Shown here piece after piece: positions 32,343 to 40,536 of a DNA stretch of 64,000 bases (position 1 is its first letter; every line of letters starts with the position of its first letter). This stretch comes from Sneathiella marina (GTDB taxonomy: Bacteria > Pseudomonadota > Alphaproteobacteria > Sneathiellales > Sneathiellaceae). The notes under the pieces were generated by a model. The model did not search any database and was not told the origin of the DNA. It saw nothing but the letters and a program-made list of their open reading frames with translations. The translations under genes were made by a program, and so were the position numbers. The stretch lies in contig NZ_CP098747.1 of assembly GCF_023746535.1 (NCBI RefSeq), positions 1,944,501 through 2,008,500 of the forward strand. Reading direction: 5' to 3'.

Positions 32343-32437
32343 GGAACTGATCTTTCAAAATTGCGACGGGACAGCATAGTCATAGCGGCATATTTGCGCC
32401 AGCGAAAGGATCTGTTTGTGGGAGCAACGTGAAAGGG

Positions 32438-32477
32438 TCCGCCTGCCAGTAGGTGTATTGGGGCTCTGGCAGGCGGA
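32438..32477. terminator. Perfect 12-bp inverted repeat, possible terminator
   Basis: TCCGCCTGCCAG (32438-32449) is inversely repeated at 32466-32477 with a 16-base loop. It lies just past the end of the DJ-1/PfpI gene on the minus strand. No strong T run follows, so termination is only probable. Confidence 0.5.
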
Positions 32478-32490
32478 GGGGGACAGGGCG

Positions 32491-33189
32491 CTAGGCGGCT
32501 TGCCGCGCGGTAAGCTGCGCCATCAAGGCACCGGCTGTCCGTTCGGAGGAGGCGGGATTCTGGCCGGTGACCAGATTACCGTCAATCACCGTATACGGGG
32601 CCCAGTCATCGGTTTTCGAATACAGGGCTCCCTTGTCAATCAGCATGTCTTCCACCAGGAAAGGAACGATATCGGACAGGCCGACGGCCTCTTCCTCCCC
32701 ATTGGTAAAACCGGTGACCTTGCGGCCATGGACAAGGGCTTTCCCGCCTCTGCCTGTCACATGGCGGAAAATGCCGGGGGCATGACAGACGGCGCCGATG
32801 GGCCGGTTATTGATATCGAAAAACGCCAGCAATTCCCGATTGGTCCGGCTTTCCGCGAGATCCCAAAGCGGGCCATGGCCGCCGGGATAGAACACGGCAT
32901 CATATTTCTTGAAATCCACGGCCCCCAGTTTCCGGGTATGGGCGAGGTCCTTTTGCGCCTCCGGGTCATCGTAAAATCTTCGGGTGGCCGTCGTCTGAAA
33001 AGCCTCATCATTACTTTTCGGATCCAGCGGCGGTTCCCCGCCTTTCGGGGACGCCAGTGTCACTTGAGCACCGGCATCTTTCATTACATAATAGGGGGCG
33101 GCAAATTCTTCGAGCCAGAAACCGGTTTTATCACCTGTGTTTCCCAATTTGTCGTGGGAGGTCAGTATCATCAGAATGTTCATAATCAC
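32491..33189 (-). CDS. DJ-1/PfpI superfamily protein (Hsp31/glyoxalase III-like)
   Basis: The 232-residue protein has the class I glutamine-amidotransferase-like fold. It shows the nucleophile elbow GAVCHAPGIF with the Cys, an upstream Glu in the WLEEFAAPYYVMKDAG helix, and FYPGGHGPLWDL. The WLEEF and GGHGPLWD motifs match the Hsp31-like or type 1 glutamine amidotransferase-like subgroup that has been linked to methylglyoxal detoxification and chaperone activity. It is predicted to be cytoplasmic. Alternative starts (MIMNILM) are close together and do not change the call. Confidence 0.87.
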   Translation of the reverse strand: MIMNILMILTSHDKLGNTGDKTGFWLEEFAAPYYVMKDAGAQVTLASPKGGEPPLDPKSNDEAFQTTATRRFYDDPEAQKDLAHTRKLGAVDFKKYDAVFYPGGHGPLWDLAESRTNRELLAFFDINNRPIGAVCHAPGIFRHVTGRGGKALVHGRKVTGFTNGEEEAVGLSDIVPFLVEDMLIDKGALYSKTDDWAPYTVIDGNLVTGQNPASSERTAGALMAQLTARQAA

Positions 33190-33552
33190 TATCCTTTACG
33201 TTACGGTTCTACATATATTTGCCGCTGTCTCCGGCAAATGCTCTACTTGCAGCAACGGGCAGAAAATACCGGCTGCTTGTCACCCATGACCTGCCTTGAA
33301 CCGGCATTGATGGTCACTTGAAGTACAGAGAATAAGCTTTTGTTTTCAAACAGTAAAACTGGAACGAATATTCCAGTTTTCAAAGCCTCAACTGTATCTT
33401 GCCCCATACATAGGGAGGCCCCTATCCGGTTTCCAGTAGGCAGTGCCAAGAAAGTGAAAATGCCTCGAAAATGTCATAATTTGGTGGAATTGGCCGCCGG
33501 TTGTTGCTAGGGATGGGGGTCCCGTTGTGTCCCCCGTTGGAGAATTCACGTC
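33190..33552. other. Intergenic region with a palindrome
   Basis: A 363-base gap separates the divergent PfpI-like gene and the membrane paralog cluster. It contains a perfect 10-bp inverted repeat at 33355-33380 and no convincing gene. Confidence 0.5.
33355..33380. promoter_or_regulatory. Perfect 10-bp inverted repeat AAAACTGGAA/TTCCAGTTTT
   Basis: The arms at 33355-33364 and 33371-33380 flank a 6-base loop. A-rich and T-rich ends would allow it to act as a bidirectional terminator. Its position about 170 bases before the divergent paralog cluster also allows an operator role. Confidence 0.5.
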
Positions 33553-34296
33553 ATGTATCTGCAGTCCCTGAAACTGACCTGGCGTCTGTATCCTTATGTG
33601 TTGTTGGCGGTCGTCGGCGAGCTTGTAGTTCGCGTGTTGGCGGAGCAGGAGATCGGCGGCAATAGCAGCAAGGGATTTACCATTACTCTTCTGTATAGTG
33701 TTCTTGCATTTTTCGCTCATGTGGACATCCTGTTTCCCGACCCTCACAACCGGGCGGAGGCGATAAAGCGGTTTGTCGGCTTTATGCTGCGATATATGGG
33801 GCTTATTTTCCTGATAGTACTGATCGCGGGAGGGCTGACCTTTTTCCTGTATTACGGCCTCGAAATCGCATCCGGGGGCGATCGGGACGAGCGAGTTGGC
33901 ATGCTCGCCCTTATCATGCTGCCTTTGGCCGGTCTTTTCAGCCTTCTCATCTTCGGATTTATGGGAACCTGGATGCCCGCCTTTGTGGTGGATCGGCAGC
34001 GCGGGGTGGGTAAAGCGATTGCGCGCGGGAGATCGACCTTCTGGTATGTAACCGGGCGCTTGATTTTCGGTCCGGGCCTGCTTTTCGTCCTGTCCTTATC
34101 TGCCTTCGCCTTTATCCCGACCCTGGCGGGCCTTCCGGAAACCTATTTCCAGACCGGCTGGCAGCCAAATATTTCAACATTTGTTTATTCGGCCGTTACC
34201 TATGTCTTGCAAGCCTGGGCCATCGTCATGACCGCCTGGATCTTCTCCAGGGCGTTTTTAAAAGCTGAGGCTAGCCACGCGGAGGCGCAGGCCTGA
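33553..34296 (+). CDS. Membrane paralog 1 of 3, unknown
   Basis: This 247-residue polytopic membrane protein (about six helices) starts MYLQSLKLTWRLYPYVLL. Its most conserved part is a cytoplasmic loop and helix, TWMPAFVVDRQRGVGKAIARGRSTFWYVTGRLIFGPGLLF, which recalls the positively charged A-x-x-RG-x-x-TF...R...GP motif of YciC/GPDPase-membrane-domain-like proteins. The next two genes encode relatives with the same start and motif. Its stop overlaps the next ATG (TGATG). Function is unknown. Confidence 0.78.
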   Translation: MYLQSLKLTWRLYPYVLLAVVGELVVRVLAEQEIGGNSSKGFTITLLYSVLAFFAHVDILFPDPHNRAEAIKRFVGFMLRYMGLIFLIVLIAGGLTFFLYYGLEIASGGDRDERVGMLALIMLPLAGLFSLLIFGFMGTWMPAFVVDRQRGVGKAIARGRSTFWYVTGRLIFGPGLLFVLSLSAFAFIPTLAGLPETYFQTGWQPNISTFVYSAVTYVLQAWAIVMTAWIFSRAFLKAEASHAEAQA

Positions 34297-35066
34297 TGTA
34301 CCCGCAGTCTTTCAAATTACTCGTTCGGCTGTATCCATATGTGCTGTTGGTCATCGTCTGTGAGTTGATTTTTGGGCCATTTAAAAGCTACATCCAGACC
34401 TTTGGCGGAGAGTTGTTTTACGATATTCTGATCGATAGCCGCTTTTTGCGCTATAACGCCGCATATCTTCTTACTCTGCTGGCAGAGGCCTTACTGATTT
34501 TCAAGGCCAGTGAACAAATCCTCAATGTGAAGAACACTGTCGACATTCGCTGGGCGCGACAGTTCGGGTATTTTGCGGTTATTTGGCTCTTATTTCATAT
34601 ACCGGTCCTGTTGCAGCAGGTTCCTTATTATATTGCATCTATGTCCAATGAAGTGGCTTCTAAACAAGATAGTATAGCGACGGGGGTCAATATATTTCTA
34701 TTTATGTTGCCTATTGTAATACTCTTGTTCTTCCTCGAATATTTTTTATTCGGCACCTGGTTTCCGGCTATTGTCGACAATAAACGCGGCGGACTAGGCA
34801 CTGCCTTTGCAAGGGGTAAACAGACCTTTCTTTTTGTCATGTGGCGTTTTCTGGCAGGGCCCACGGTGCTGTTAATTACAATGAGTGTGCTGTTGTATAT
34901 AAATTCGGCTGTAGCGCGATATGCCACCGATTGGCAGCTATTGGTTCCCGTGACGATTGTCGGGATCCTGTTAGATATCTTTTATTGCTGGATTCTCGTC
35001 ATGACCGCGTGGATTCTTTCGAAAGCATACTTAAAGACGAAAATTGTGCCGGAAGAAGGTTCTTAG
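34296..35066 (+). CDS. Membrane paralog 2 of 3, unknown
   Basis: The 256-residue relative of the upstream gene (MYPQSFKLLVRLYPYVLLVIVCEL) is predicted to have six helices. It has the same loop motif, TWFPAIVDNKRGGLGTAFARGKQTFLFVMWRFLAGPTVLL, and ends with a matching WILVMTAWILSKAYLK. It is translationally coupled to paralog 1 by TGATG. The DNA is more AT-rich than paralog 1, so the copies are old. Function is unknown. Confidence 0.78.
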   Translation: MYPQSFKLLVRLYPYVLLVIVCELIFGPFKSYIQTFGGELFYDILIDSRFLRYNAAYLLTLLAEALLIFKASEQILNVKNTVDIRWARQFGYFAVIWLLFHIPVLLQQVPYYIASMSNEVASKQDSIATGVNIFLFMLPIVILLFFLEYFLFGTWFPAIVDNKRGGLGTAFARGKQTFLFVMWRFLAGPTVLLITMSVLLYINSAVARYATDWQLLVPVTIVGILLDIFYCWILVMTAWILSKAYLKTKIVPEEGS

Positions 35067-35107
35067 GCGATGATTTTGACAACCAATGCCCATAAACAGA
35101 AGGTCTT

Positions 35108-35878
35108 ATGTATCTAGACTCATTGAAACTGATGGCGCGCTTGTACCCGATTGTCCTGATCGTGATTGGAATGGCACTACTTGAGACGCTGTTTCCCGAA
35201 GAACAAGTTGTTATCGGTCTGGCAATCATCATTTTGTTGTATGTTCTTCAATATAACGCGTTTTCGAAATGCCTTCCTAAAGATATCCTTATACCCGTTC
35301 CGACAATCAACAAAATAGCCGGATTTGTTTATCGAAATTTGCTCCTTCTGATTTTAAGCTCAATTTTTGTAGTTCTTTTTTTGCTTTTTATCGTTGCGGG
35401 TATGCTGATATTTCCTGATGCATCTAATTTATTGGAATCATTTAGAGGAACAGCCATTACAGCTGTACTTTCTCTTATCATTCTCACTTTTCCATATTGT
35501 TATGTCGTTGCTAAGATTGGCCTGATTCTTCCCGCCGGTATGGCGGGTCACGACACGACCTTTAGCACCGCCATGGATCGGAGTATGGGAAAGGTACGCG
35601 CAACTTTTTTCAAGATGCTCTTTGGTCCTGCGATGCTTTTTTTCGTCATGCCATCTGTCTTGATGTTTATAGGGGTGATGATATCCAGCCTTGCCGGTTT
35701 AGATACGCCAGAAGGGGAAATGCCGGTCTGGCTCTCTTCGTCGGTTTCGGTGCTTACTATCAGTTTCATATGTTGGGGCGAAGTCATGATGGCCTCCAAT
35801 TTATCGGCTCTATTTATCAAGGTGCGAACGGTTTCTGTTGACGCCGCGCCTGTCACGTCAATGCCGACGACAAGCTGA
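35108..35878 (+). CDS. Membrane paralog 3 of 3, unknown
   Basis: The 256-residue third member (MYLDSLKLMARLYPIVLIVIGMAL) keeps the start motif and a diverged version of the loop (STAMDRSMGKVRATFFKMLFGPAMLFF). About six helices are predicted. It lies 41 bases after paralog 2, with no terminator between, so the three genes probably form one transcript. Three related but divergent subunits in a row suggest a hetero-oligomeric membrane complex. Confidence 0.75.
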   Translation: MYLDSLKLMARLYPIVLIVIGMALLETLFPEEQVVIGLAIIILLYVLQYNAFSKCLPKDILIPVPTINKIAGFVYRNLLLLILSSIFVVLFLLFIVAGMLIFPDASNLLESFRGTAITAVLSLIILTFPYCYVVAKIGLILPAGMAGHDTTFSTAMDRSMGKVRATFFKMLFGPAMLFFVMPSVLMFIGVMISSLAGLDTPEGEMPVWLSSSVSVLTISFICWGEVMMASNLSALFIKVRTVSVDAAPVTSMPTTS

Positions 35879-36089
35879 CCTGTCCTACAGCTTGGCCGGG
35901 ATAAAGACGGCCTTCTCGGTATCCACAATTTTGTTGGTACGTTTTGCCGTCTGAAGGGTATTTTTCGATAGAAATAGAATATGGAACTTGCTAATAGATT
36001 GGTCATATCTGATCAATTTATTGGGTGGTGATCATAAGCCCGCTCTGTCATCGCCCGGAAATTCACCATTTTTAACAAGAGGTTTCATC

Positions 36090-36494
36090 ATGAGCAAAAC
36101 GATTACCCAGGGGATAGATCATCTTGGCTTGAGCGTCCGGGATCTGGACGCCAGCAGGGATTTTTTTGAAAAAGCCCTGGGATGGCGGCAGTTCGGCGGA
36201 AACCCCGATTACCCGTCGGTATATATGACCGATGGCGTTTCAAAACTGACTTTGTGGGAATGCAAGGGCGACGAGGCCTCCGGCTTTGATCGGCATAAAA
36301 ATGTCGGGTTGCATCATTTTGCCTTGAAAGTCCCGACAGCAGACGCCTTGCGCGAAACGTTTAATGCGGTCAAGGACTGGCCGGGTGTTGACATTGAATT
36401 TGCCCCTGAATTTTCAGGTAACGGGCCGAAAGAACATTTCATGATCTACGAACCCGGAGGAACACGGCTTGAAATTTCATTCGATCCGCGCTGA
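36090..36494 (+). CDS. VOC (glyoxalase-fold) family protein
   Basis: The protein is 134 residues from ATG 36090, which has AAGAGG 7 bases upstream. Family motifs are TQGIDHLGLSVRDLDASRDFFEKALGWRQFGGNPDYP, VGLHHFALKVPTADALRETFNAVKDWPGVDIEF and the C-terminal MIYEPGGTRLEISFDP. Candidate metal ligands are His in IDHLGL, His in LHHFAL and Glu in RLEISF, as in extradiol-dioxygenase- or glyoxalase-like VOC enzymes. The substrate is unknown. A longer frame upstream to 35988 lacks a ribosome site. Confidence 0.88.
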   Translation: MSKTITQGIDHLGLSVRDLDASRDFFEKALGWRQFGGNPDYPSVYMTDGVSKLTLWECKGDEASGFDRHKNVGLHHFALKVPTADALRETFNAVKDWPGVDIEFAPEFSGNGPKEHFMIYEPGGTRLEISFDPR

Positions 36495-36669
36495 GTTTTT
36501 GATTTCTTTAAAGCGTGGCAGGTTTTGGGTCCAGCGGATGTCTGGCCGTCACACCCTGCCGGGTTCTCCCTGTGTCTTCCCCCATATAATCCGGTGAAAC
36601 CGGTAGCGAAGAGGGCATGGGGCCTCTATAGTCTGGCAACCCTGTTTTCCATCAGTTGATCGAGGATCC

Positions 36670-37419
36670 ATGACAAAAACTGCTCTTGTTACCGGTGCTG
36701 CGCGGGGTATCGGGCTTGCCACCACGAAAACCTTTCTGGCGCGGGGATGGCAGGTTGCCATGATCGATATTGACGGGGAGGAATTGCGCCATGCCGCCGA
36801 CGGGCTTGAGAATGTCGTCGCGATCACGGCCGATGTGTCCGACCCCAAGCAGGTGATGGGGATGGCGGAGGAGGTGAGGGAAACCTTCGGCACGCTGACC
36901 GCCTTGATCAATAACGCTGGCGTCGCGGATTTCGGTCCCATTGGTGAGACGACGTTTGACCGCTGGCAGAGGGTGATGCGAACCAATCTGGATGGTCCGT
37001 TCCTGATGGCGCAGGCCTGCGTGCCGTTTATGGCACAGCCGGGCGGAGCGATTGTCAATATTGCCTCTATTTCAGGTGTGCGGGCCAGTACATTACGCGT
37101 GGCTTACGGCACATCGAAGGCAGCGGTAATCCATCTGTCCAAGCAACAGGCTGTGGAATACGGGGAGATAGGCATTCGTGTAAACACGGTGGCGCCGGGC
37201 CCGGTGGATACCAAATTGGCCCTTGCGGTGCATACGCCGGCAATCCGCAAAGCCTATCACGAGGCGATCCCGCTTAACCGTTATGGGGTTGAGCAGGAAA
37301 TCGCCAACGCCATTTGTTTTCTATGCTCGGACGAGGCCAGCTACATCACCGGGCAGCTGCTTTCCGCCGATGGCGGCTTTCAGGCAGCCGGGGTGGGGTT
37401 ACCGGCACTCAGAGATTGA
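36670..37419 (+). CDS. Short-chain dehydrogenase/reductase (SDR)
   Basis: The 249-residue classical SDR has the nucleotide-binding TGAARGIG, the structural NNAGVADFG motif, active-site Ser in NIASISGVRA, and the catalytic Tyr-Lys pair in VAYGTSKAAVI. The Asp at the end of strand 2 (MIDIDGEE) indicates NAD(H) preference. C-terminal TGQLLSADGGFQAAG is typical of the FabG/3-hydroxyacyl dehydrogenase-like group. The substrate cannot be assigned. The gene stands between unrelated genes. Confidence 0.92.
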   Translation: MTKTALVTGAARGIGLATTKTFLARGWQVAMIDIDGEELRHAADGLENVVAITADVSDPKQVMGMAEEVRETFGTLTALINNAGVADFGPIGETTFDRWQRVMRTNLDGPFLMAQACVPFMAQPGGAIVNIASISGVRASTLRVAYGTSKAAVIHLSKQQAVEYGEIGIRVNTVAPGPVDTKLALAVHTPAIRKAYHEAIPLNRYGVEQEIANAICFLCSDEASYITGQLLSADGGFQAAGVGLPALRD

Positions 37420-37515
37420 ATTGGCAAAAATTTGTTAACGATTTAGACGTATATCCTTGCTGTCAGCCCAATAATAATACAAATTAGAAACTGATAACAT
37501 TCGGGGGAATTCGAA

Positions 37516-37974
37516 ATGTTTAAACAAAATATACAATTCAGCCGCCGACAGGCGTTGACCCTGGCCGGAAGCGGTCTGGCGTCCGCGGCATTCGCCGGGC
37601 CGGTTTTTGCAAACACGCCAAATGTTGAGTTAAAAGGGGCCCTTCGGACCTTGGCGGGCAAGTTCTTTTTCTCGACCGAGAATCCAGGCCGCTGGAAGGG
37701 CAAGGAAAAAGGCCATTCGCCGATAATCAAGGTGGATAAAGACGGCAATAATGCGCTGATCCGCGCGGCGGTCCGCCATCCCATGGATCATGATCACTTT
37801 ATCATCAAGCATATCCTGATGGATCAGAATTTTGATTTTATGGCCGAACAGGTTTTTGACGTGAATTTCGATATGCCACGCTCCCGGTTCGAGGTGAGCG
37901 GATATTCAGGGCAAATCTATGTGGTCTCGCTCTGTAACCTCCATGACAACTGGGTCAATGTCTCGACCATCTAA
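37516..37974 (+). CDS. Tat-exported superoxide-reductase-like (desulfoferrodoxin center II) protein
   Basis: The 152-residue protein has a twin-arginine signal (FSRRQALTLAGSGLASAAFA) followed by a desulfoferrodoxin/neelaredoxin-type domain. Iron ligands of center II can be matched as H67 (EKGHSP), H88 and H92 or H94 (RHPMDHDHF), C130 and H133 (SLCNLHDNW); E64-K65 corresponds to the EK pair near the active site. Such proteins reduce superoxide to hydrogen peroxide at a Fe(His)4Cys site. Alternatively, the fold is used by SoxZ-like or other Ig-like exported proteins, but those lack the CxxH pair. Export to the periplasm is unusual for the family. It lies 11 bases before an EamA transporter gene. 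Confidence 0.8.
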   Translation: MFKQNIQFSRRQALTLAGSGLASAAFAGPVFANTPNVELKGALRTLAGKFFFSTENPGRWKGKEKGHSPIIKVDKDGNNALIRAAVRHPMDHDHFIIKHILMDQNFDFMAEQVFDVNFDMPRSRFEVSGYSGQIYVVSLCNLHDNWVNVSTI

Positions 37975-37985
37975 AAAGTAACCTT

Positions 37986-38876
37986 ATGAAAACATCAGGG
38001 GCCTCTTCGGATCTGTGGCCAAGCCTCGGAATTATTGGTGCCGGGATCCTGTGGGGGTTGTTCTGGCTGCCCGTACGCGCCCTCGGTGACCTGGGGCTGG
38101 AGGGCGCCTGGCCGGGCATTGTTATGTATGCCGGTGCGGCCCTGTTCTTATCCCCTGTTCTGGTTGTCAGCTGGAAAACCATCCGGCCCATCTGGAAACC
38201 CCTGGCGCTCAGTGGCCTGTTCACGGGCGCGGCCTTCGCCTGTTATGCCACCAGCCTGCTGTTTACCGAAGTCATCCGCACCATCCTGCTGTTCTATTTA
38301 ACGCCGGTCTGGGGCACGCTTTTGGGAATTATTTTTCTGGGAGAGAAATTCACCCTGAGCCGCGCTATTGCGCTTGTTTCCGGGCTGGGAGGATTACTGG
38401 TTGTCATTGGACTGGGAACAGAATTTCCCTGGCCGCGCAATCTCGGGGACTGGCTGGCACTGATCGCCGGCATGTTCTGGGCGTTGGGCACCATGCTCCT
38501 GTATCGCATGGGCACCGTCGCTACCCTGGCACAGAGCCTGTCCTTTGTTTGCGGTGCCCTGGTGGTGACCGGCGGTGCCCTGCTGCTGGGCGGGGATATT
38601 TTTGGCGCGACACCATCGCCCGCTCAACTGGTCGGCGCCATACCGTTTGGGCTCTTGGCGGCGCTGTATGTCATACCGATGCTGATCCTGACCGTCTGGC
38701 CGGCAACCCGTCTCAGTCCGGCGCGTGTGGGAATTTTGCTGATGAGCGAGGTGGTTGTCGGTGTTGGCTCTGCCGCCCTGCTGTCGGGGGAGCCCTTCGG
38801 CCTGCGCGAAGTGATCGGCACCTGCCTGATTGCCGGCGCCGGGATTATCGAGGTTCTGGGGCAGCGAAGCAAATAG
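37986..38876 (+). CDS. EamA-family (DMT) transporter 1
   Basis: The 296-residue inner-membrane protein has ten predicted helices in two EamA repeats, each ending in a LxGExF-like motif (LGIIFLGEKFTLSRAIALVSGLGGLLVVIG; ALLSGEPFGLREVIGTCLIAGAGIIEVLG). DMT proteins export metabolites such as amino acids or purines. The substrate is unknown. It is co-directional with the superoxide-reductase-like gene. Confidence 0.9.
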   Translation: MKTSGASSDLWPSLGIIGAGILWGLFWLPVRALGDLGLEGAWPGIVMYAGAALFLSPVLVVSWKTIRPIWKPLALSGLFTGAAFACYATSLLFTEVIRTILLFYLTPVWGTLLGIIFLGEKFTLSRAIALVSGLGGLLVVIGLGTEFPWPRNLGDWLALIAGMFWALGTMLLYRMGTVATLAQSLSFVCGALVVTGGALLLGGDIFGATPSPAQLVGAIPFGLLAALYVIPMLILTVWPATRLSPARVGILLMSEVVVGVGSAALLSGEPFGLREVIGTCLIAGAGIIEVLGQRSK

Positions 38877-38878
38877 GT

Positions 38879-39298
38879 TTATTGTGTTGCGAGGGGAAGG
38901 CTGGCGGCGTTCCAGCTATTGATGCCGCCGTCAAGATGGCTGATTTTCGAAAGGCCAGCGCGGATCATCAGGGGCAGGGTGCGACCGCTTCTGAAACCGG
39001 ACCGACAATAGAGGAGGTAATGCTGGTCCGGGTCAAGCGCGCCGATCAGCTGGGCAAAGTTATCGCCGTGGTAATCAATATTGATGGCGCCGGCCACATG
39101 GCCCTCGTTGAACTCACCCGGTGTGCGCACATCCAGAATGACAATTTCCTTTTGTGTCTCGATCAGTTCAGCAGCTTGCGGAGCGGTGACATGGCGGATA
39201 CCGTATTTTCCCAGCGTTCCGATTTCCGCCGCCTGCAGGGTGGTTACGGGTCCGGCAAGGATAAAGAAGCTGATGAGAAGAAATCGAAATACTCTCAT
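38879..39298 (-). CDS. Exported rhodanese-domain protein
   Basis: The 139-residue protein has a signal peptide (FLLISFFILAGPVTTLQAAE) and one rhodanese domain with the persulfide loop LLYCRSGFRSGRT (Cys active site). Rhodaneses transfer sulfane sulfur. It is predicted to be periplasmic, so it cannot feed the cytoplasmic SUF machinery directly, although it starts 12 bases after sufA and probably ends the suf transcript. Confidence 0.9.
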   Translation of the reverse strand: MRVFRFLLISFFILAGPVTTLQAAEIGTLGKYGIRHVTAPQAAELIETQKEIVILDVRTPGEFNEGHVAGAINIDYHGDNFAQLIGALDPDQHYLLYCRSGFRSGRTLPLMIRAGLSKISHLDGGINSWNAASLPLATQ

Positions 39299-39310
39299 TT
39301 GGCTCTCCGG

Positions 39311-39649
39311 CTAGACGTGAAAGGAGGATCCGCAGCCACAGCGGCCTTTTTCATTGGGGTTTTCAAAGGTGAACCTGGATTGCAGGCCTTCTTCAAGCCA
39401 GTCCATTTCCGTTCCCGCCACATATTGTACCGCTTCATGATCGATCAGCAGGGTAACATTGTCGGTAGTGACAATGGCATCATCGGGCTTCTGGTCGGAG
39501 GCGTAGTCCATGGTGTAACTGAGGCCATTGCACCCCGTATTGGTGATCCCAATGCGTAGACCCAGCGTGTCGCCGTCATTCTGGCCCAGCAGGGTTTGCA
39601 CCCGTTCCATGGCCCGTTCCGTCATTGTCATAATCTGTGTATCAGTCAT
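39311..39649 (-). CDS. sufA: A-type iron-sulfur carrier protein
   Basis: The 112-residue HesB/IscA-family protein has its three Cys ligands in TGCNGLSYTMDYA and a C-terminal CGCGSSF. It accepts and hands on iron or Fe-S clusters to apoproteins. Position in the suf operon assigns it as SufA (ErpA/IscA paralogs are alternatives by sequence alone). Confidence 0.93.
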   Translation of the reverse strand: MTDTQIMTMTERAMERVQTLLGQNDGDTLGLRIGITNTGCNGLSYTMDYASDQKPDDAIVTTDNVTLLIDHEAVQYVAGTEMDWLEEGLQSRFTFENPNEKGRCGCGSSFHV

Positions 39650-39692
39650 CTTTTACCTCGGGGTTACCCCAATCAACTCTATAAATATTGTG

Positions 39693-40061
39693 TTAAAACA
39701 TCCCTAAATCAAGCTTTGCCGCTTCGGACATGTTATCCGGTGTCCAGGGCGGGTCCCACAGGATCTCCACCGAGACATTCTTAACGCCAAGTACGGGAAG
39801 AACCGCATCGCGGACCCAAATGGGAATTTCACCGGCCACCGGGCATCCCGGTGCGGTCAGGGTCATGCCGACGAAGACATCGCCATCATCGGCGATATCA
39901 ATGACGTAAATAAGCCCCAGATCATAAATATTGACGGGAATTTCCGGATCATAAATGCCGCGTATGGCCTCGACAATCGGGGCCTCAAGCGGATTGGAGG
40001 AGGTTCCTTCCACATATGGCCCGGTGGCTTTTGGCCGCTCTATTTTATCAACAACAGTCAT
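39693..40061 (-). CDS. sufT: SufT/DUF59 (MIP18-family) Fe-S assembly protein
   Basis: The 122-residue protein has the DUF59 domain: VEAIRGIYDPEIPVNIYDLGLIYVIDI, GMTLTAPGCPVAGEIPIWVRDAVLPV and VEILWDPPWTPDNMSEAAK. Family members help mature Fe-S proteins. It is 9 bases downstream of sufU, within the operon. Confidence 0.92.
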   Translation of the reverse strand: MTVVDKIERPKATGPYVEGTSSNPLEAPIVEAIRGIYDPEIPVNIYDLGLIYVIDIADDGDVFVGMTLTAPGCPVAGEIPIWVRDAVLPVLGVKNVSVEILWDPPWTPDNMSEAAKLDLGMF

Positions 40062-40069
40062 ACCGTTTC

Positions 40070-40525
40070 CTATTCCGTCGAAATCTCGTCACTGCCATCC
40101 ATGGCAGAGGTCATGGCGTGCCAGGCGAGGGTGGCGCATTTGACCCGCATGGGGAATTCCTTCACGCCGGCCAGCACCATCAGCCGCTCCGTATCGTCCC
40201 CGGCGTCAAAATCATCGTCTTCACCCTTGACCAGCTTCTGGAAACCGTCAAAAATGAACTTGGCTTCGCCTTCGGTCTTACCCTTGATGATTTCCGTCAT
40301 CATGGAGGCGGAGGCGAGAGAGATCGCGCAGCCCTTTCCTTCAAAGGCCGCATCCTCGATCAACCCGTTATGACCCATTTTCAGATAGACATTGACCGTA
40401 TCACCGCACAGCGGGTTATAGCCATGGGCCTCGTGATTGGCATCTTCGGGATGGCGGAAATTCCGCGGATGCTTGCTGTGATCGAGGATCACTTCCTGAT
40501 ACAATTCCCGTAAATCGTCGAACAT
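40070..40525 (-). CDS. sufU: Sulfur transfer protein SufU
   Basis: The 151-residue IscU-like protein has SufU-type zinc-ligand motifs: YNPLCGDTVNVYL, FEGKGCAISLASASMMTEIIKG and RVKCATLAWHAM, with an insertion of SufU type. It accepts sulfur from SufS. It lies between sufS and sufT. Presence of SufU and absence of SufE in this operon fit the SufU-dependent pathway. Confidence 0.92.
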   Translation of the reverse strand: MFDDLRELYQEVILDHSKHPRNFRHPEDANHEAHGYNPLCGDTVNVYLKMGHNGLIEDAAFEGKGCAISLASASMMTEIIKGKTEGEAKFIFDGFQKLVKGEDDDFDAGDDTERLMVLAGVKEFPMRVKCATLAWHAMTSAMDGSDEISTE

Positions 40526-40536
40526 AAAAACTACCC

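Noticed and set aside
38549-39559. Open frame of 336 codons spanning the end of the EamA gene, the rhodanese gene and sufA
   Set aside because: It crosses three genes in both directions with composition-driven residues only.
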